Shown here piece after piece: positions 51,875-62,542 of a stretch of DNA of 64,000 nucleotides. The stretch's first letter is position 1, and each line of letters starts with the position of its first letter. The notes beneath the pieces are model-generated. The model had not been told where the DNA came from and searched no databases. It saw only the letters and a program-made list of their open reading frames with translations. The position numbers and the translations under genes were made by a program. The DNA is from Paenibacillus sp. PCH8 (GTDB taxonomy: Bacteria > Bacillota > Bacilli > Paenibacillales > Paenibacillaceae): positions 1,302,001-1,366,000 of the forward strand of contig NZ_PKQK01000001.1 of assembly GCF_002968835.1 (NCBI RefSeq). Reading direction: 5' to 3'.

Positions 51875-54800
51875 TTGAAACAAAAACGTAGTATAGGTAA
51901 AACCATGCTATCGATCTGGCTAGCAGTTTTACTAGTCTTGCAGACAGTGGTGTCACCTGCTGCTGTATATGCCGATGACGGATCTGGCTCGCCAAATGTA
52001 GCTGAATCGCAATGGGTACCTGAGGTAGTGAACGATCAGGAACCAACGATTGAGAATCTGCCCTCGGCACCTGAGGTAGGGAACGACGTACCAGGTGAAC
52101 CATCGACTGAAGATCCACCATCGGTACCTGAGGAACCGGACGATGTGCCAGATGAATCGTCGTCTGATGTTGAGGATGATTCGCCATCCAAAACAGCACT
52201 CCAGTTGATGGCAGCAGAACCGGCGGACAAAACGACAGTGTTCATGGATGCTAACCCAACCTTTCCACTGACGGTGACGCAGGGAACGGATGTTGCTCCA
52301 GGCGGTACGATTCAAGGCCGACAGGCGTTTACTCTCAAATCAGAGCGCCTCAGGGTGCCCGTGATGGGAGATTATGCGGGTACGGCCGACCAGGATGACA
52401 CGACCAAGTACATTCAGAAGGGCGACTCGATTGAGCTTAAAAGGGATTCCTACTTCAATGAAGTGGTGTTGCCAACAGCTACCAAAGCCTTGATGGCCAC
52501 AACTGATTCAGGTGTGAAGCAGCTTGGCATCGCCTATTTCACTCCGGATAGCATCAAGATTGTTTTTAATGGTGACGATGGGTTTTTTAACGGTGTCGGA
52601 CGAGCGGTTACCTTCGGCTTCGAAACCACTGCCAACTCGGATGTAACAGGCTTGAATTACGGCGAAACAAAGCCAATCACAATTTTCGGGGGAGTATACG
52701 AGCTAAAAAACCCGGATGTTACAGCAGCGCATAGTATTACTTTAAGCTCGCCTGGAACGATCAGGTGGGACCAGTATAGTTATCGTGGTATTCAACCGGC
52801 ACAATTTGTTGAGGGTGCGATTACTTGGGAGTCAACCGTATCGGCATTCGATCAGTTTGATAAAACAGTTAAATTGCCGTTAGACGGGAAGGTATTCTAT
52901 ACGAATCCTTCAACATATAATACTGGCTTTGGAAATGTTCGTGGTGTCTATATGGAGGGTTCATTCAAAGTAAACAACCAAGATGTAACGCCAGTCATTG
53001 GGGCAGATGGATCGCTGACTTACACTTTTCCACAGGGAACAGGTCTGGATCCAAAGGTTGAATATAAAACATGGATTCCAAAGGAATCTTACTATTATGA
53101 ATATCGGAATCCGCCAGGCAATCTGGGTCGCAGCTACCGGGATATGACTGGAAAAGTGGAACTGAAACACGACAATATTATGTTGGTGCAGGCAAGTCAG
53201 GAAATTTCTTTTGCTCCCGACTGGATTCAAGCCAGCGCCTCGTATGACCATGCGAATGAAACCATTACCTGGAAAGTCACTGTTAACCAATATAACAAAA
53301 AAGGGTTGAAGGACTTTACCATCACCAATGTATTACCTGCTGGGCTGGAATTTATATCAGCTGAATGGCGGGAGGATGGCGCTGTATCTGGAGAAACACC
53401 AATTACACCAGATTCAAATGGCGTTTATTCCTTTGGAGATATGAATGGAAAAGTAGAATTATGGATTAAGAGCAAGGCAATAAGCGGCTCCAGCTTCCAG
53501 ATTGATCCTCGTGCCAATTGGAATTTGGATACACCAGATGGTATACAGAACAACGATGTAATGACGGGTAAAAGACCTATCGCAGTGACGGATGAGGCAA
53601 TCGTCAACATCGGCGCACACACGTTTACCAAAACAGGCGCAGTATCAAACGAAGATTATAACCTGGGTAGCATCACGTGGACCGTTAATCTAACGCCACA
53701 GTATGCCTTGCCCAATGCGGCGGTATACGATGTCCTGGTACATGGCGGTGATTTGAACGTCTTGGACAACGCTGTAGATGAAACCAGCGAAGTGAGTGCG
53801 GACACAATTGCCAAAATCATAGCAAATGTCAATTCTGCGCAGCTTTGGAAGCAGTATAAGGCGGGAACTCTAAAGGCGAATGCAACCGGTTTGACTATGA
53901 AAGCTATTCCTTTAACCGTAGACGGTAAAGTGGTAGCGGATTTGATCAAGGTGACCGGGTACACTGAAAAAGCTGCATCCTTCAGCTTCCGTGCACTTGA
54001 AACTAACCCGAACATCCTCTTTAGACAGGATTTTAACGCAGGGAAAACAAGCTGGAATCGGGCTTTGCTCATTGACGGTGAGACCGTAAAACAAGCGCAA
54101 AACAGCGCTAATCTACACCTGCGAATGCTGAATAAGGATATGCTTACGGCATCCTATCCTATTAAGGGGGATGGGACGGCTGATACATGGTATGGTCCAA
54201 ACAACATTCAACGCTATATCGGGTATGACAGCTCTTCAAGTGGCGATGAATATACTGTAGCCGCTTATGACCGGACAACCAAGACAGTCACCTTCCGCCT
54301 GGGCGTCAATATGCCGGGCTACAACACAGTTGAAATGGCGAAAGACGGCGGAAGTCGAGTCATCACCAATGTGAAACTGGTGGACACATTGCCGGAGGGC
54401 TGGGAATTCGTTCCTTTTGAAAATGGAAGAGATTATGAGCTGTATAAGGGCTACTCGGATAATGGAAGCGGCACGGGCTTTGGAACTCGAAACAATGCCG
54501 TGTCCATCATTGAGCCGAATGACCCTGCTCATGTGGTGAATTTCTCCCATAGTAGTAATGAAGGTATCTTCAACTTCTCCAAATTGGAAAGTCCTTATGT
54601 TATTTTGGTGAAGGCAAGACCTTCCAATACTACTTTGCAGGAGTATTTAGACGAATACACGACGAATGGTACAGACAAGCAAGTGGTGTATAACAAAGCC
54701 GATCTTCATATGACATGGGGCGGAGATGAGAAGGTCATCACTGAACAGCGTAAAGTTATTGTACCTATTCAGACGCTGGGCAAGTCGGTAACGAAGCCAT

Positions 54801-57800
54801 TTCCAGGTGTTTTGGAATGGACAGTGAACTATACCCCTCCATTCAACATGGATCAGGGCGTTTATTTACAGGATACCCTGGGCGCAGGTATGAATCTACG
54901 CTATGAAGAGAACGGACAGCTTGTGCTGATCGCACCGAGTATTGCAGTTTATCCTGCCAAACTGACGGCCAGCGGTACTCTGGAACGGGATGGTGTTGCC
55001 CTGAATCTCAGTGACCCGAATGCTGAAGTTCAAGTGGAAGCCAAGCCGGGCGAGGATGGCACCACGGTTCTAACATTCCAAATGAAAGATCCTAATCAGT
55101 TCTATCAGTTTGTGTATCAAACTGAGGTTGATACTTCTAAAGCGAAAGCTGGCGATAAACTGGGCAACGTGGTGAAGCTGATGGGCGATGATAAGCTAAA
55201 ATCTATTAGTGCCAAAAGTGAAAGCACACTGGACAATTCAGACGTAGCCGGCAGTTCAAGCTCCAATGCCCTGCTGCCTCTGAAAAAGGTAGATCCCAAC
55301 AACAATCCGTTAAAGGGCGTACAGTTTACACTGTATAAGAAAAGCGATGGAACGGAAGTTGCCAAAGGAACAACCGATAGCGGAGGAAAACTGAATCTGC
55401 TATTCCCAGATCCAGGATATTATGAACTGAAAGAAACGTATATTGACACAACAACATGGTTGCCAACGACAAGAATTTATCAGGTATATGTTGGGAACAC
55501 ACCTGGAAAGCCCATCTGGGTTGACGGTGTGAAAGTAACCTCTGATAATCCGCTGGTTGTACCTACGCCGGCACAAGGGAAGCTGACCATTACCAATAAG
55601 GTGGAAGGGAACGGCAGCGATTCGTTGAAGAATTTTGAATACACCGTGAACTTCACGGGTGAAGGCAAGGATGGAACGTACGCCTATATGAAGTCGGATA
55701 GTACATCTGGCAAGATTAAGAGCGGAGATAAAATCACGCTCAAACACGGGGAATCGGTTACGCTCTCGGCATTACCTGCGGATCTGGTCTATTCCGTAAC
55801 CGAGGCCGATTATACGACGGTTGACGGCTATACAACCACGCCAGAGACGAGAGAGCTGTCTGGCACAATCATGAATAAAGGCGATCACAAGGCAGACTTC
55901 GTCAATGAAAGAACCGTGAACAAGCTGACCGTCAGCAATACGGTCATGGGCAATGGCGGTGACAAGACGAAGGAGTTCGAGTACACCGTCATCTTTGAGG
56001 ATGCAGGCAAGGATGGAAGCTACGATTACGTGAAATCGGGCGACGTCACGGGCACCATCAAGTCCGGTGATACCTTCAAGCTCAAGGATGGAGAGACACT
56101 GGATATTTCGGATCTGCCTAAGAATCTGAAATATACAGTTACCCAGAAGGAATACACCATCGATGAATACGTGACTATTCCTGAAGGACGGTATTATACC
56201 GGAGTCATGGAGGGCCAAGATGAAGATGCACCGTTTACGAATGTACGAGTATTGAAGGGCGGCCTGTTAATCAGCAACACAGTTAAAGGCAAAGATGACG
56301 ACAAAAAGATGCCATTCAAGTACAAGGTCACCTTCACAGGTGAGGGATCGGATGAATCCTACGACTATGAGAAGTCAGACGGTAGCAAGGGCATGATCAA
56401 GAACGGGGATACCTTCGAACTTACAGATGGTCAGACGCTCACTGTGCAAGGACTGCCAACCCATCTCCAGTATAAGGTGACCCAGGATGATTATACGAAA
56501 GATGGCTATGTGACGGGTCCAGAGAGTCTAACTCACACGGGCACTATTCCAGAGAAAAAAGTGTCTGAAGCACATTATGTCAATACTCGCCCGTACCTGG
56601 AAGGCGTGCTGCGTAACAACAACACAGGAGAAGTCATTCCGAATGCGCCGATTACGGTAACCGATCTGAAGACAGGCGAAGAGATTCGGACGCAGACGAA
56701 TGAGAAGGGTGAATATTCAATTCCAGCCGTAGCGGATACGGACTATGCGATCACATATACGAAGTGGTATCGGGTAGGTGGTAAGGATGTACCTGTCGAG
56801 TTCACGCAAAAAGCAAATGTGAACAGCAGTGTAACGGACGAGACTGTTCCAGCAGACATTACGGCCGTGGGAATTGTTCTGTTCAAGCAAATGAATGGAA
56901 CAACAGAGCTATTCAACCATTTGTTTACTAGCCAGATGCATATCTATTTGAAGGACAAGGATGGCAATTATATTAAGGAGAATGGCCAGCTCAAGGCCTT
57001 TCCAATGGCACCGAATGGAACTTTCTCCGTGGAAGGGCTAAGCGAGCAGAAATATACAATGGAAGTTCGCTATACAGCTGACACAGGCGAGGAACTGCTC
57101 CTGAAGGTGACACAACTGGACGTGAAAGCGAACGGAGAGCTTAATATTTCCGAGGAATTGGTTGACCCTTACGGTACGGTTTATGATGTAACGACAGGGG
57201 ATGCCAGCACTGGCAAGAAAATTGATGGAGCCAAAGTTACACTGTATTATGCGGATACGCAGCGGAATAGAGATAAAGGTCGCATTCCGGGTACCAAAGT
57301 AACGCTTCCTGCGGTTCCAAATTTCCCGCCGCACGATAACGCGAGTCCAGAGCAGGATAGCGATGTTAATGGCTTCTATGCGTACATGGTATTTCCTGAA
57401 GCAGATTACTATCTGATCATAACGAAAGACGGATATGAAACGCACACAAGTGGTACAATTTCAGTCGATTTTGACATTGTAAGATACGATGTACCAATGA
57501 AGCCGATCCGATCTGGTGGCGGTAACGGTGGCAATGGAACGACTAACCCAGGCAACGGAACGAGCAACCCGGGTAATGGTACCACCGATCCGGGCAACGG
57601 AACGACTGACCCCGTTAACGGAACTGTGGAACCGGTCAACGGCACCACCGAACCGGTTAATGGAACTACGGAGACGGTTAACGGCACCACCGATCCAGAT
57701 AACGGAGCTACAGATCCCGGTGACGAAACAACCGAGCCAGGTAACGAAGCTGCAGATCCCGGTGACGTAACGACCGAGCCAGGTAACGAAGTCACCAATC

Positions 57801-58012
57801 CGGTTAACGATAATACCGACCCGGATAACGGAACGACTGAACCGGGCATTGTTAACAGCGGAACCGATAACGACGTGAACGAGCTGGACGATGCTCCGAA
57901 AACTGGAGATAACAGCGTATCACCATTCTTATATATGGTTTTGGCGCTGATGTCTTTGATGACGATCGGGTTCTGTCTGTTCGGTAACAAGAAGAAAAAG
58001 CACATTCAGTAA
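51875..58012 (+). CDS. Giant sortase-anchored adhesin with pilin-like and repeated beta domains
   Basis: Counting from TTG 51875 there are 2045 residues; GGAGGAGAG lies eight bases before, and the frame's earlier TTG 51830 has none. A signal peptide (about 1-35, ending VYADD) and a Pro/Glu-rich segment (about 40-110) precede several DUF11-like and isopeptide-type adhesive domains up to about 1140. A CnaB/SpaA-type domain (LPLKKVDPNNNPLKGVQFTL) follows, then three homologous domains of about 110 residues (nt 55577-56590; each begins KLTITNKV-like and ends YVN or FVN), more CnaB-like units, and a stalk of NGTTDPGNGT-like repeats. The end is a sorting signal: APKTG (nt 57893-57907), hydrophobic helix, KKKK tail. 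The class B sortase gene follows after 22 bases and presumably anchors it. Confidence 0.85.
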   Translation: MKQKRSIGKTMLSIWLAVLLVLQTVVSPAAVYADDGSGSPNVAESQWVPEVVNDQEPTIENLPSAPEVGNDVPGEPSTEDPPSVPEEPDDVPDESSSDVEDDSPSKTALQLMAAEPADKTTVFMDANPTFPLTVTQGTDVAPGGTIQGRQAFTLKSERLRVPVMGDYAGTADQDDTTKYIQKGDSIELKRDSYFNEVVLPTATKALMATTDSGVKQLGIAYFTPDSIKIVFNGDDGFFNGVGRAVTFGFETTANSDVTGLNYGETKPITIFGGVYELKNPDVTAAHSITLSSPGTIRWDQYSYRGIQPAQFVEGAITWESTVSAFDQFDKTVKLPLDGKVFYTNPSTYNTGFGNVRGVYMEGSFKVNNQDVTPVIGADGSLTYTFPQGTGLDPKVEYKTWIPKESYYYEYRNPPGNLGRSYRDMTGKVELKHDNIMLVQASQEISFAPDWIQASASYDHANETITWKVTVNQYNKKGLKDFTITNVLPAGLEFISAEWREDGAVSGETPITPDSNGVYSFGDMNGKVELWIKSKAISGSSFQIDPRANWNLDTPDGIQNNDVMTGKRPIAVTDEAIVNIGAHTFTKTGAVSNEDYNLGSITWTVNLTPQYALPNAAVYDVLVHGGDLNVLDNAVDETSEVSADTIAKIIANVNSAQLWKQYKAGTLKANATGLTMKAIPLTVDGKVVADLIKVTGYTEKAASFSFRALETNPNILFRQDFNAGKTSWNRALLIDGETVKQAQNSANLHLRMLNKDMLTASYPIKGDGTADTWYGPNNIQRYIGYDSSSSGDEYTVAAYDRTTKTVTFRLGVNMPGYNTVEMAKDGGSRVITNVKLVDTLPEGWEFVPFENGRDYELYKGYSDNGSGTGFGTRNNAVSIIEPNDPAHVVNFSHSSNEGIFNFSKLESPYVILVKARPSNTTLQEYLDEYTTNGTDKQVVYNKADLHMTWGGDEKVITEQRKVIVPIQTLGKSVTKPFPGVLEWTVNYTPPFNMDQGVYLQDTLGAGMNLRYEENGQLVLIAPSIAVYPAKLTASGTLERDGVALNLSDPNAEVQVEAKPGEDGTTVLTFQMKDPNQFYQFVYQTEVDTSKAKAGDKLGNVVKLMGDDKLKSISAKSESTLDNSDVAGSSSSNALLPLKKVDPNNNPLKGVQFTLYKKSDGTEVAKGTTDSGGKLNLLFPDPGYYELKETYIDTTTWLPTTRIYQVYVGNTPGKPIWVDGVKVTSDNPLVVPTPAQGKLTITNKVEGNGSDSLKNFEYTVNFTGEGKDGTYAYMKSDSTSGKIKSGDKITLKHGESVTLSALPADLVYSVTEADYTTVDGYTTTPETRELSGTIMNKGDHKADFVNERTVNKLTVSNTVMGNGGDKTKEFEYTVIFEDAGKDGSYDYVKSGDVTGTIKSGDTFKLKDGETLDISDLPKNLKYTVTQKEYTIDEYVTIPEGRYYTGVMEGQDEDAPFTNVRVLKGGLLISNTVKGKDDDKKMPFKYKVTFTGEGSDESYDYEKSDGSKGMIKNGDTFELTDGQTLTVQGLPTHLQYKVTQDDYTKDGYVTGPESLTHTGTIPEKKVSEAHYVNTRPYLEGVLRNNNTGEVIPNAPITVTDLKTGEEIRTQTNEKGEYSIPAVADTDYAITYTKWYRVGGKDVPVEFTQKANVNSSVTDETVPADITAVGIVLFKQMNGTTELFNHLFTSQMHIYLKDKDGNYIKENGQLKAFPMAPNGTFSVEGLSEQKYTMEVRYTADTGEELLLKVTQLDVKANGELNISEELVDPYGTVYDVTTGDASTGKKIDGAKVTLYYADTQRNRDKGRIPGTKVTLPAVPNFPPHDNASPEQDSDVNGFYAYMVFPEADYYLIITKDGYETHTSGTISVDFDIVRYDVPMKPIRSGGGNGGNGTTNPGNGTSNPGNGTTDPGNGTTDPVNGTVEPVNGTTEPVNGTTETVNGTTDPDNGATDPGDETTEPGNEAADPGDVTTEPGNEVTNPVNDNTDPDNGTTEPGIVNSGTDNDVNELDDAPKTGDNSVSPFLYMVLALMSLMTIGFCLFGNKKKKHIQ

Positions 58013-58034
58013 TGGAAGGGAAGGCGTTAAGAAA

Positions 58035-58814
58035 ATGAGCAAAACTAAAAAAATTCTTATCGCTGTTTCCGTGCTTGTGTTGGTAGTTTCTCTTGTCAGT
58101 CTTGTGAGAACTTTCTTGCGAGACTATGCCGAGAAGCAGAAAATCGAAGAGTTAACAAAGATTTGGAAGGAAGGATCAGATAGAGGTGGAGGGGATTCAG
58201 TTCCCTCCATTTTGTTCGATAAGAACAACGAGCCGGTTATGCTTCCCGAATTCCGAGAGCTTTATGAGAGGAACTCAGACATCTTCGGCTGGCTAATGAT
58301 TGATGGTACCCGAATTGAGTACCCGGTCATGCAGAACCCACAGGATTCGGAGTACTATCTCAATCATGATTTTGATAAAAATGAAAACCAAGGCGGCCTT
58401 CCCTTTTTGGACGCGCATAGTGTGGCCAACAATTCGGACATTTGGCTAATTCATGGTCATCACATGAAGAGTGGTTGGATGTTTAAAGATTTAATGAAGT
58501 ACAAGAACGAAAGCTTTTATCAAGAACATGCTACGTTCCAGTTCAGTACACTTTACGAAAAGGCAGAGTATGAGATTGTGGCTGTTATTCTATCCAAAGT
58601 GTATCGCAAATCGGACAACGTTTTTAAATACTACCAGATTGAAGATGTGAGTACGCCAGCCGAATTTGATTCTTATCTTCAGAACATCCAAAAACTGGCC
58701 CTTTATGATACGGGTGTAACAGCTCAATATGGTGACCAACTTATTGTACTGTCTACGTGTGAGTACTCGACTGAACATGGCCGGTTAGCGGTTGTTGCCC
58801 GAAAGCGTTCGTGA
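58035..58814 (+). CDS. srtB: Class B sortase
   Basis: The 259-residue transpeptidase has an N-terminal membrane anchor (about 7-27) and the sortase fold with class B features: GWLMIDGTRIEYPVMQ near the start of the barrel, the long insertion before the catalytic strand and the triad H142 (HGHHM), C242 (LSTCEY) and R250 (HGRLAVVARK). It should cut between Thr and Gly of APKTG in the preceding adhesin and attach it to the wall. Class B sortases often serve single, neighbouring substrates, as seen here. AAGGCG precedes the ATG. Confidence 0.92.
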   Translation: MSKTKKILIAVSVLVLVVSLVSLVRTFLRDYAEKQKIEELTKIWKEGSDRGGGDSVPSILFDKNNEPVMLPEFRELYERNSDIFGWLMIDGTRIEYPVMQNPQDSEYYLNHDFDKNENQGGLPFLDAHSVANNSDIWLIHGHHMKSGWMFKDLMKYKNESFYQEHATFQFSTLYEKAEYEIVAVILSKVYRKSDNVFKYYQIEDVSTPAEFDSYLQNIQKLALYDTGVTAQYGDQLIVLSTCEYSTEHGRLAVVARKRS

Positions 58815-58849
58815 CGATGTTAACACACTAAATCAATCTGATTCAAATT

Positions 58850-58878
58850 GCGTCCTCCCCTTGGAGGGCGTGATTTTT
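58850..58878 (+). terminator. Terminator of the adhesin-sortase operon
   Basis: CGTCCTCC and GGAGGGCG around CCTT, then TGATTTTTTG. The following 270 bases to the next gene are AT-rich and contain no visible gene. Confidence 0.8.
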
Positions 58879-59145
58879 TGTTCCAGATCTGTCCCAGAGA
58901 AGATGAGGCGTTATACCCATATTCTTTTATCAAATTGCGTGAATTCCCGATGGGTTGTAGCTTGAAATCTGCAATAAATTCTCTCTAATTTTCTAGCCAA
59001 TTTCACCTATTTTTTCCATTACAATTGTGTGCTTTTTATTCCCAATATATATATAAGTTATTCGTTTACTGTATAACCTATCGATGTTATACTCACTTTA
59101 TTCCAAAAGAATTTGCAAAAACATGTCGAATTGAGGCTTATTAGG

Positions 59146-60240
59146 ATGATTATGGGTAAACAATACGGCGAAACGATCATCCTCATCCCATCACTTGAAC
59201 CGGATGAGAGACTTCCAGCCTATGTACGGCAATTGAGAGAGTATGGTTTGACGAATATTGTTATTGTGGACGACGGATCTGGTGAGGCCTACCAGCCGAT
59301 CTTTGAGGAGCTCCGTGAGAGTGGTTGTGCTCTGCTTAGGCATACGGAAAATCAAGGAAAGGGTGCCGCACTCAAGACCGGCTTTCAGTATATAGGACAG
59401 CAGTACGGTGCATCTTGCTTCGTTGTCACTGCGGATTCAGACGGGCAGCATGCAGCAGAAGATGTATACCGCATTGCCCAGGAAGCCAAGATCCACCCGG
59501 ACGAACTGGTTCTTGGGGTAAGAAACTTCAGCGAGGGAAACATACCGCCGAAGTCCCTGCTAGGCAATCGGATGACCTCCTCCATCTTTGCCATGTTATA
59601 CGGTAAGAAGTTGTCAGATACCCAGACCGGGCTCCGCGCTTTCGGGCCCGGACTGCTTGCATTCATGCAGGATGTTCGCGGCACGCGGTTTGAATATGAG
59701 CTGCAGATGCTGATTTCATGTATCCAATCCGGGATACCGATTCATACGGTACCCATTCAGGTCATCTATGAAAATGGTAATGCGGGTACGCATTTTAAGG
59801 CAATCCAGGATAGTGCCCGGGTTATGGGTGTACTGTTCTCGAATTTCTTCCGCTTTATCTCGTCATCGGTAGCCAGTTCTGTGGTCGATTTGGGCATTGC
59901 CTGGTTTTTGATCGACTTCCTGCGCCCTATTATGGGCGAACAACACTATTTAAGAATTCTACTCGCAACCGTGATTGCGAGGATTATTTCGATTGTGGTC
60001 AACTATGTTCTGAATCGGTATTTTGTATTCCGCAAGGAGAGTAGCCGGGGAAGTCTATGGCGCTATCTGACGTTATGCGGAGTTGTGATCTTGCTTTCCA
60101 GTACCGGGGTATATGTATTCCACACCGTGTTCTTCGTGGATGAGAAAATGGCGAAATTTGTCTGTGATGCCTTGCTGTTCCTGCTCAGTTTTCAATTGCA
60201 GCGAAGATGGGTATTTGCAGCTAGGAGGAAGCAGCTGTAG
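59146..60240 (+). CDS. GT2 glycosyltransferase fused to a GtrA-like membrane domain
   Basis: The N-terminal part (about 5-225) is a family 2 glycosyltransferase of the polyprenyl-phosphate mannose/glucose synthase type: VIVDDGSG, QGKGAALKTGFQ and the metal motif TADSDGQH are present, with RMTSSIFAMLYGKKLSDTQTG after it. The C-terminal part (about 230-365) is a four-helix GtrA-like domain thought to flip lipid-linked sugars. It likely makes and moves a lipid-linked sugar for an extracellular polymer. ATG 59146 and ATG 59152 are both possible; the frame is open to TTG 59113. The stop TAG overlaps the next GTG by one base. Confidence 0.88.
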   Translation: MIMGKQYGETIILIPSLEPDERLPAYVRQLREYGLTNIVIVDDGSGEAYQPIFEELRESGCALLRHTENQGKGAALKTGFQYIGQQYGASCFVVTADSDGQHAAEDVYRIAQEAKIHPDELVLGVRNFSEGNIPPKSLLGNRMTSSIFAMLYGKKLSDTQTGLRAFGPGLLAFMQDVRGTRFEYELQMLISCIQSGIPIHTVPIQVIYENGNAGTHFKAIQDSARVMGVLFSNFFRFISSSVASSVVDLGIAWFLIDFLRPIMGEQHYLRILLATVIARIISIVVNYVLNRYFVFRKESSRGSLWRYLTLCGVVILLSSTGVYVFHTVFFVDEKMAKFVCDALLFLLSFQLQRRWVFAARRKQL

Positions 60241-62531
60241 TGCAAAACGAGAAGAGGCAAAATATCTTTTTTATCATCACGATGATTCTGATGACGATTT
60301 ATTTGCTATGGCGCACGTTCTTTACGCTGCCATGGGGCGAAGGTGTGCTGAACGTGATTTTCGGCATCCTCTTGATTGTAGCTGAGACGTTAACTGTACT
60401 GACAACCTTTGAATTATTCTTTCAAAAGATGCAAAAAGAACGGACACAACTTGATTTTCCAACCGCCCCGCCGGAGTATTATCCAGATGTGGATGTATTT
60501 ATCGCTACGCACAATGAGCCAGTTGATCTGTTGTATAAGACAGTTAATGCCTGTACGTTCATGGATTATCCGGACAAACAGAAGGTACATATATATATAT
60601 GTGATGACGGAGCACGACCTGAGGTGGAGGAGCTTGCCAAGCAATTTGGTATCGGCTATCTGGGGTTCCCCGGTAACAAGGATGCCAAGTCCGGTAACCT
60701 GAACAATGCTCTAAGCAAAACCTCATCTCCGCTCATTGCGACTTTTGATGCAGATATGATCCCGCAACACACCTTTTTGATGAAAACGGTCCCCTATTTC
60801 CTGCTCTCCACGTTTATTAAGGAGAATGGAGAATGGCGCCTTCGCCAAGAAGATGAAATGGACAAGAACTTCAAGCTGGGGCTGGTGCAGACCCCGCAGA
60901 GCTTCTACAATCCGGATCTGTTCCAGTTTAACCTGTATGCAGAGCAAGGCATTCCGAATGAACAGGATTTCTTCTCCAGAGAGGTTAACATTCTGCGTAA
61001 CGCCTCCAATGCGGTAGCCTACACAGGAAGTAACACGATCATTTCCCGTCAAGGCATGGAAGATATCGGAGGTTTTCCGCTAAATACAATCACCGAGGAC
61101 TTTGAGACAAGCATCCGCTTGCAGCAAGAAGGCTATATTACCTATGCGACTCAAGAGGTTCAAGCTGCCGGGCAGACGACTACAACGGTGCCGAGTATGA
61201 TTAAGCAGCGGATTCGCTGGGCAAGGGGTATTATTCAAAGCTTGCAGAATACGCGTGCTCCCTTATCCGAGAAGCTTCCTTTCTGGACGAGAGTGACCTA
61301 CATGAGCAGTTTCTTGTACTGGTGGTCCTTCTTTAACCGGCTGATTTTTATTTTGGCGCCTATTTTGTTTGCGTTATTTGATTTTCAGATTGTTAACACA
61401 ACCTTCTGGCAAATCTTAATATTCTGGCTTCCATCCTATTTCTTCTACAGTGTATCCATGCGATATCTATCCAGCAATATTCGGAATCAGCGATGGAGTC
61501 AAGTTATTGATACCATATTTATGCCTTATCTGATCTGGCCGGTTCTGCTGGAAACCCTGGGCATCCGCGAGAAGAAATTCAAGGTGACGAACAAAAGCAG
61601 AGCGAACGGTCGACAATGGATGTCTGCTCTGGTATATGCACTTCCGCATATCTTCTTGCTTTTGCTTTCCATTGCGGCAGTGATTCGGTATGTCAATGGC
61701 AAGTATGGTATCGCGCTGTTCTTCAGCAGTATTATTATTTTCTGGCTGATTCACAACATGATTGCACTGTGCTATGCCCTGTTCTTCATGGTTGGCCGTC
61801 GTGCGTACCGGGAGACGGAGCGCATTCGGGCACAAGAGGATGTAACCATTCAATATCAAGCCAGTAATCTGAGCTATCAGGCCAAAACGGTGGATGTATC
61901 CGAGAATGGGATTGCCTTTTACGTCCCTTATCCCATTTATTTGCCGGAACAGGAAACCATCTCACTGGTGGTGAAATCCGAGCGCTATGAAGCGAATCTC
62001 GATGCAGTTATCGTATATGTAAAACAAGATGGAGAAGGTTGGCGTTATTCCGCAACGGTTCAGCCGAAGGATGAGACGGATAACCGTCAATACATGCAGC
62101 TCATCTATGATCGCAAACACTCGTTGCCTGAGCAGATGAATCTGTGGGATACGGCCTATGACGATATGCTTCGCAATGTCAAAAAACGGATTGTTCAGCC
62201 CAGATCAGATCAGCGAAAAATGCCACGGCTTTCCCTTGCGCTACCAGTTGATTTTACCAATAATGCTGGCTGTACGCTGCGCAGCTTCAATTACCGTTTC
62301 TTCTCTGCAACGGGTCTGCATGGTGATATTTCACCAGGGACGGTCGTTACGTTTTATACCCATAATAATATTGAAGTTATTCTTCAGCATACGGGCAAAA
62401 CAACAGCCAATCATCGCGAAGTGCTTCTCTCCGTTGAGAATATCGATGATATTGTGGAGCGGGGCCTAATTAGTCAATTGTTGAATGATTTGACCCATCC
62501 ACATGCCGAGAGTTTCACCAGAGAGGGTTAG
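60240..62531 (+). CDS. BcsA-like processive glycosyltransferase with PilZ domain
   Basis: The 763-residue membrane protein has two N-terminal helices, a GT2 domain with the synthase signature (CDDG near 120, FDADMIP near 163, TEDFE near 283 and QRIRWARG near 322), then about five to six helices (350-530). Its C-terminal PilZ domain has RETER (RxxxR) near 523 and DVSENG (D-x-S-x-x-G) near 550, the two c-di-GMP-binding motifs, and another PilZ-like barrel ends the protein. This fits cellulose-synthase-like polymerisation and export activated by c-di-GMP. The GTG start overlaps the preceding stop, with GGAGG upstream. The polymer is not known. Confidence 0.9.
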   Translation: MQNEKRQNIFFIITMILMTIYLLWRTFFTLPWGEGVLNVIFGILLIVAETLTVLTTFELFFQKMQKERTQLDFPTAPPEYYPDVDVFIATHNEPVDLLYKTVNACTFMDYPDKQKVHIYICDDGARPEVEELAKQFGIGYLGFPGNKDAKSGNLNNALSKTSSPLIATFDADMIPQHTFLMKTVPYFLLSTFIKENGEWRLRQEDEMDKNFKLGLVQTPQSFYNPDLFQFNLYAEQGIPNEQDFFSREVNILRNASNAVAYTGSNTIISRQGMEDIGGFPLNTITEDFETSIRLQQEGYITYATQEVQAAGQTTTTVPSMIKQRIRWARGIIQSLQNTRAPLSEKLPFWTRVTYMSSFLYWWSFFNRLIFILAPILFALFDFQIVNTTFWQILIFWLPSYFFYSVSMRYLSSNIRNQRWSQVIDTIFMPYLIWPVLLETLGIREKKFKVTNKSRANGRQWMSALVYALPHIFLLLLSIAAVIRYVNGKYGIALFFSSIIIFWLIHNMIALCYALFFMVGRRAYRETERIRAQEDVTIQYQASNLSYQAKTVDVSENGIAFYVPYPIYLPEQETISLVVKSERYEANLDAVIVYVKQDGEGWRYSATVQPKDETDNRQYMQLIYDRKHSLPEQMNLWDTAYDDMLRNVKKRIVQPRSDQRKMPRLSLALPVDFTNNAGCTLRSFNYRFFSATGLHGDISPGTVVTFYTHNNIEVILQHTGKTTANHREVLLSVENIDDIVERGLISQLLNDLTHPHAESFTREG

Positions 62532-62542
62532 GAGAGATAGAG

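Noticed and set aside
57409..58005. 198-codon minus-strand frame opposite the adhesin stalk
   Set aside because: It mirrors the repetitive NGTTDPGNGT stalk and has no start signal.
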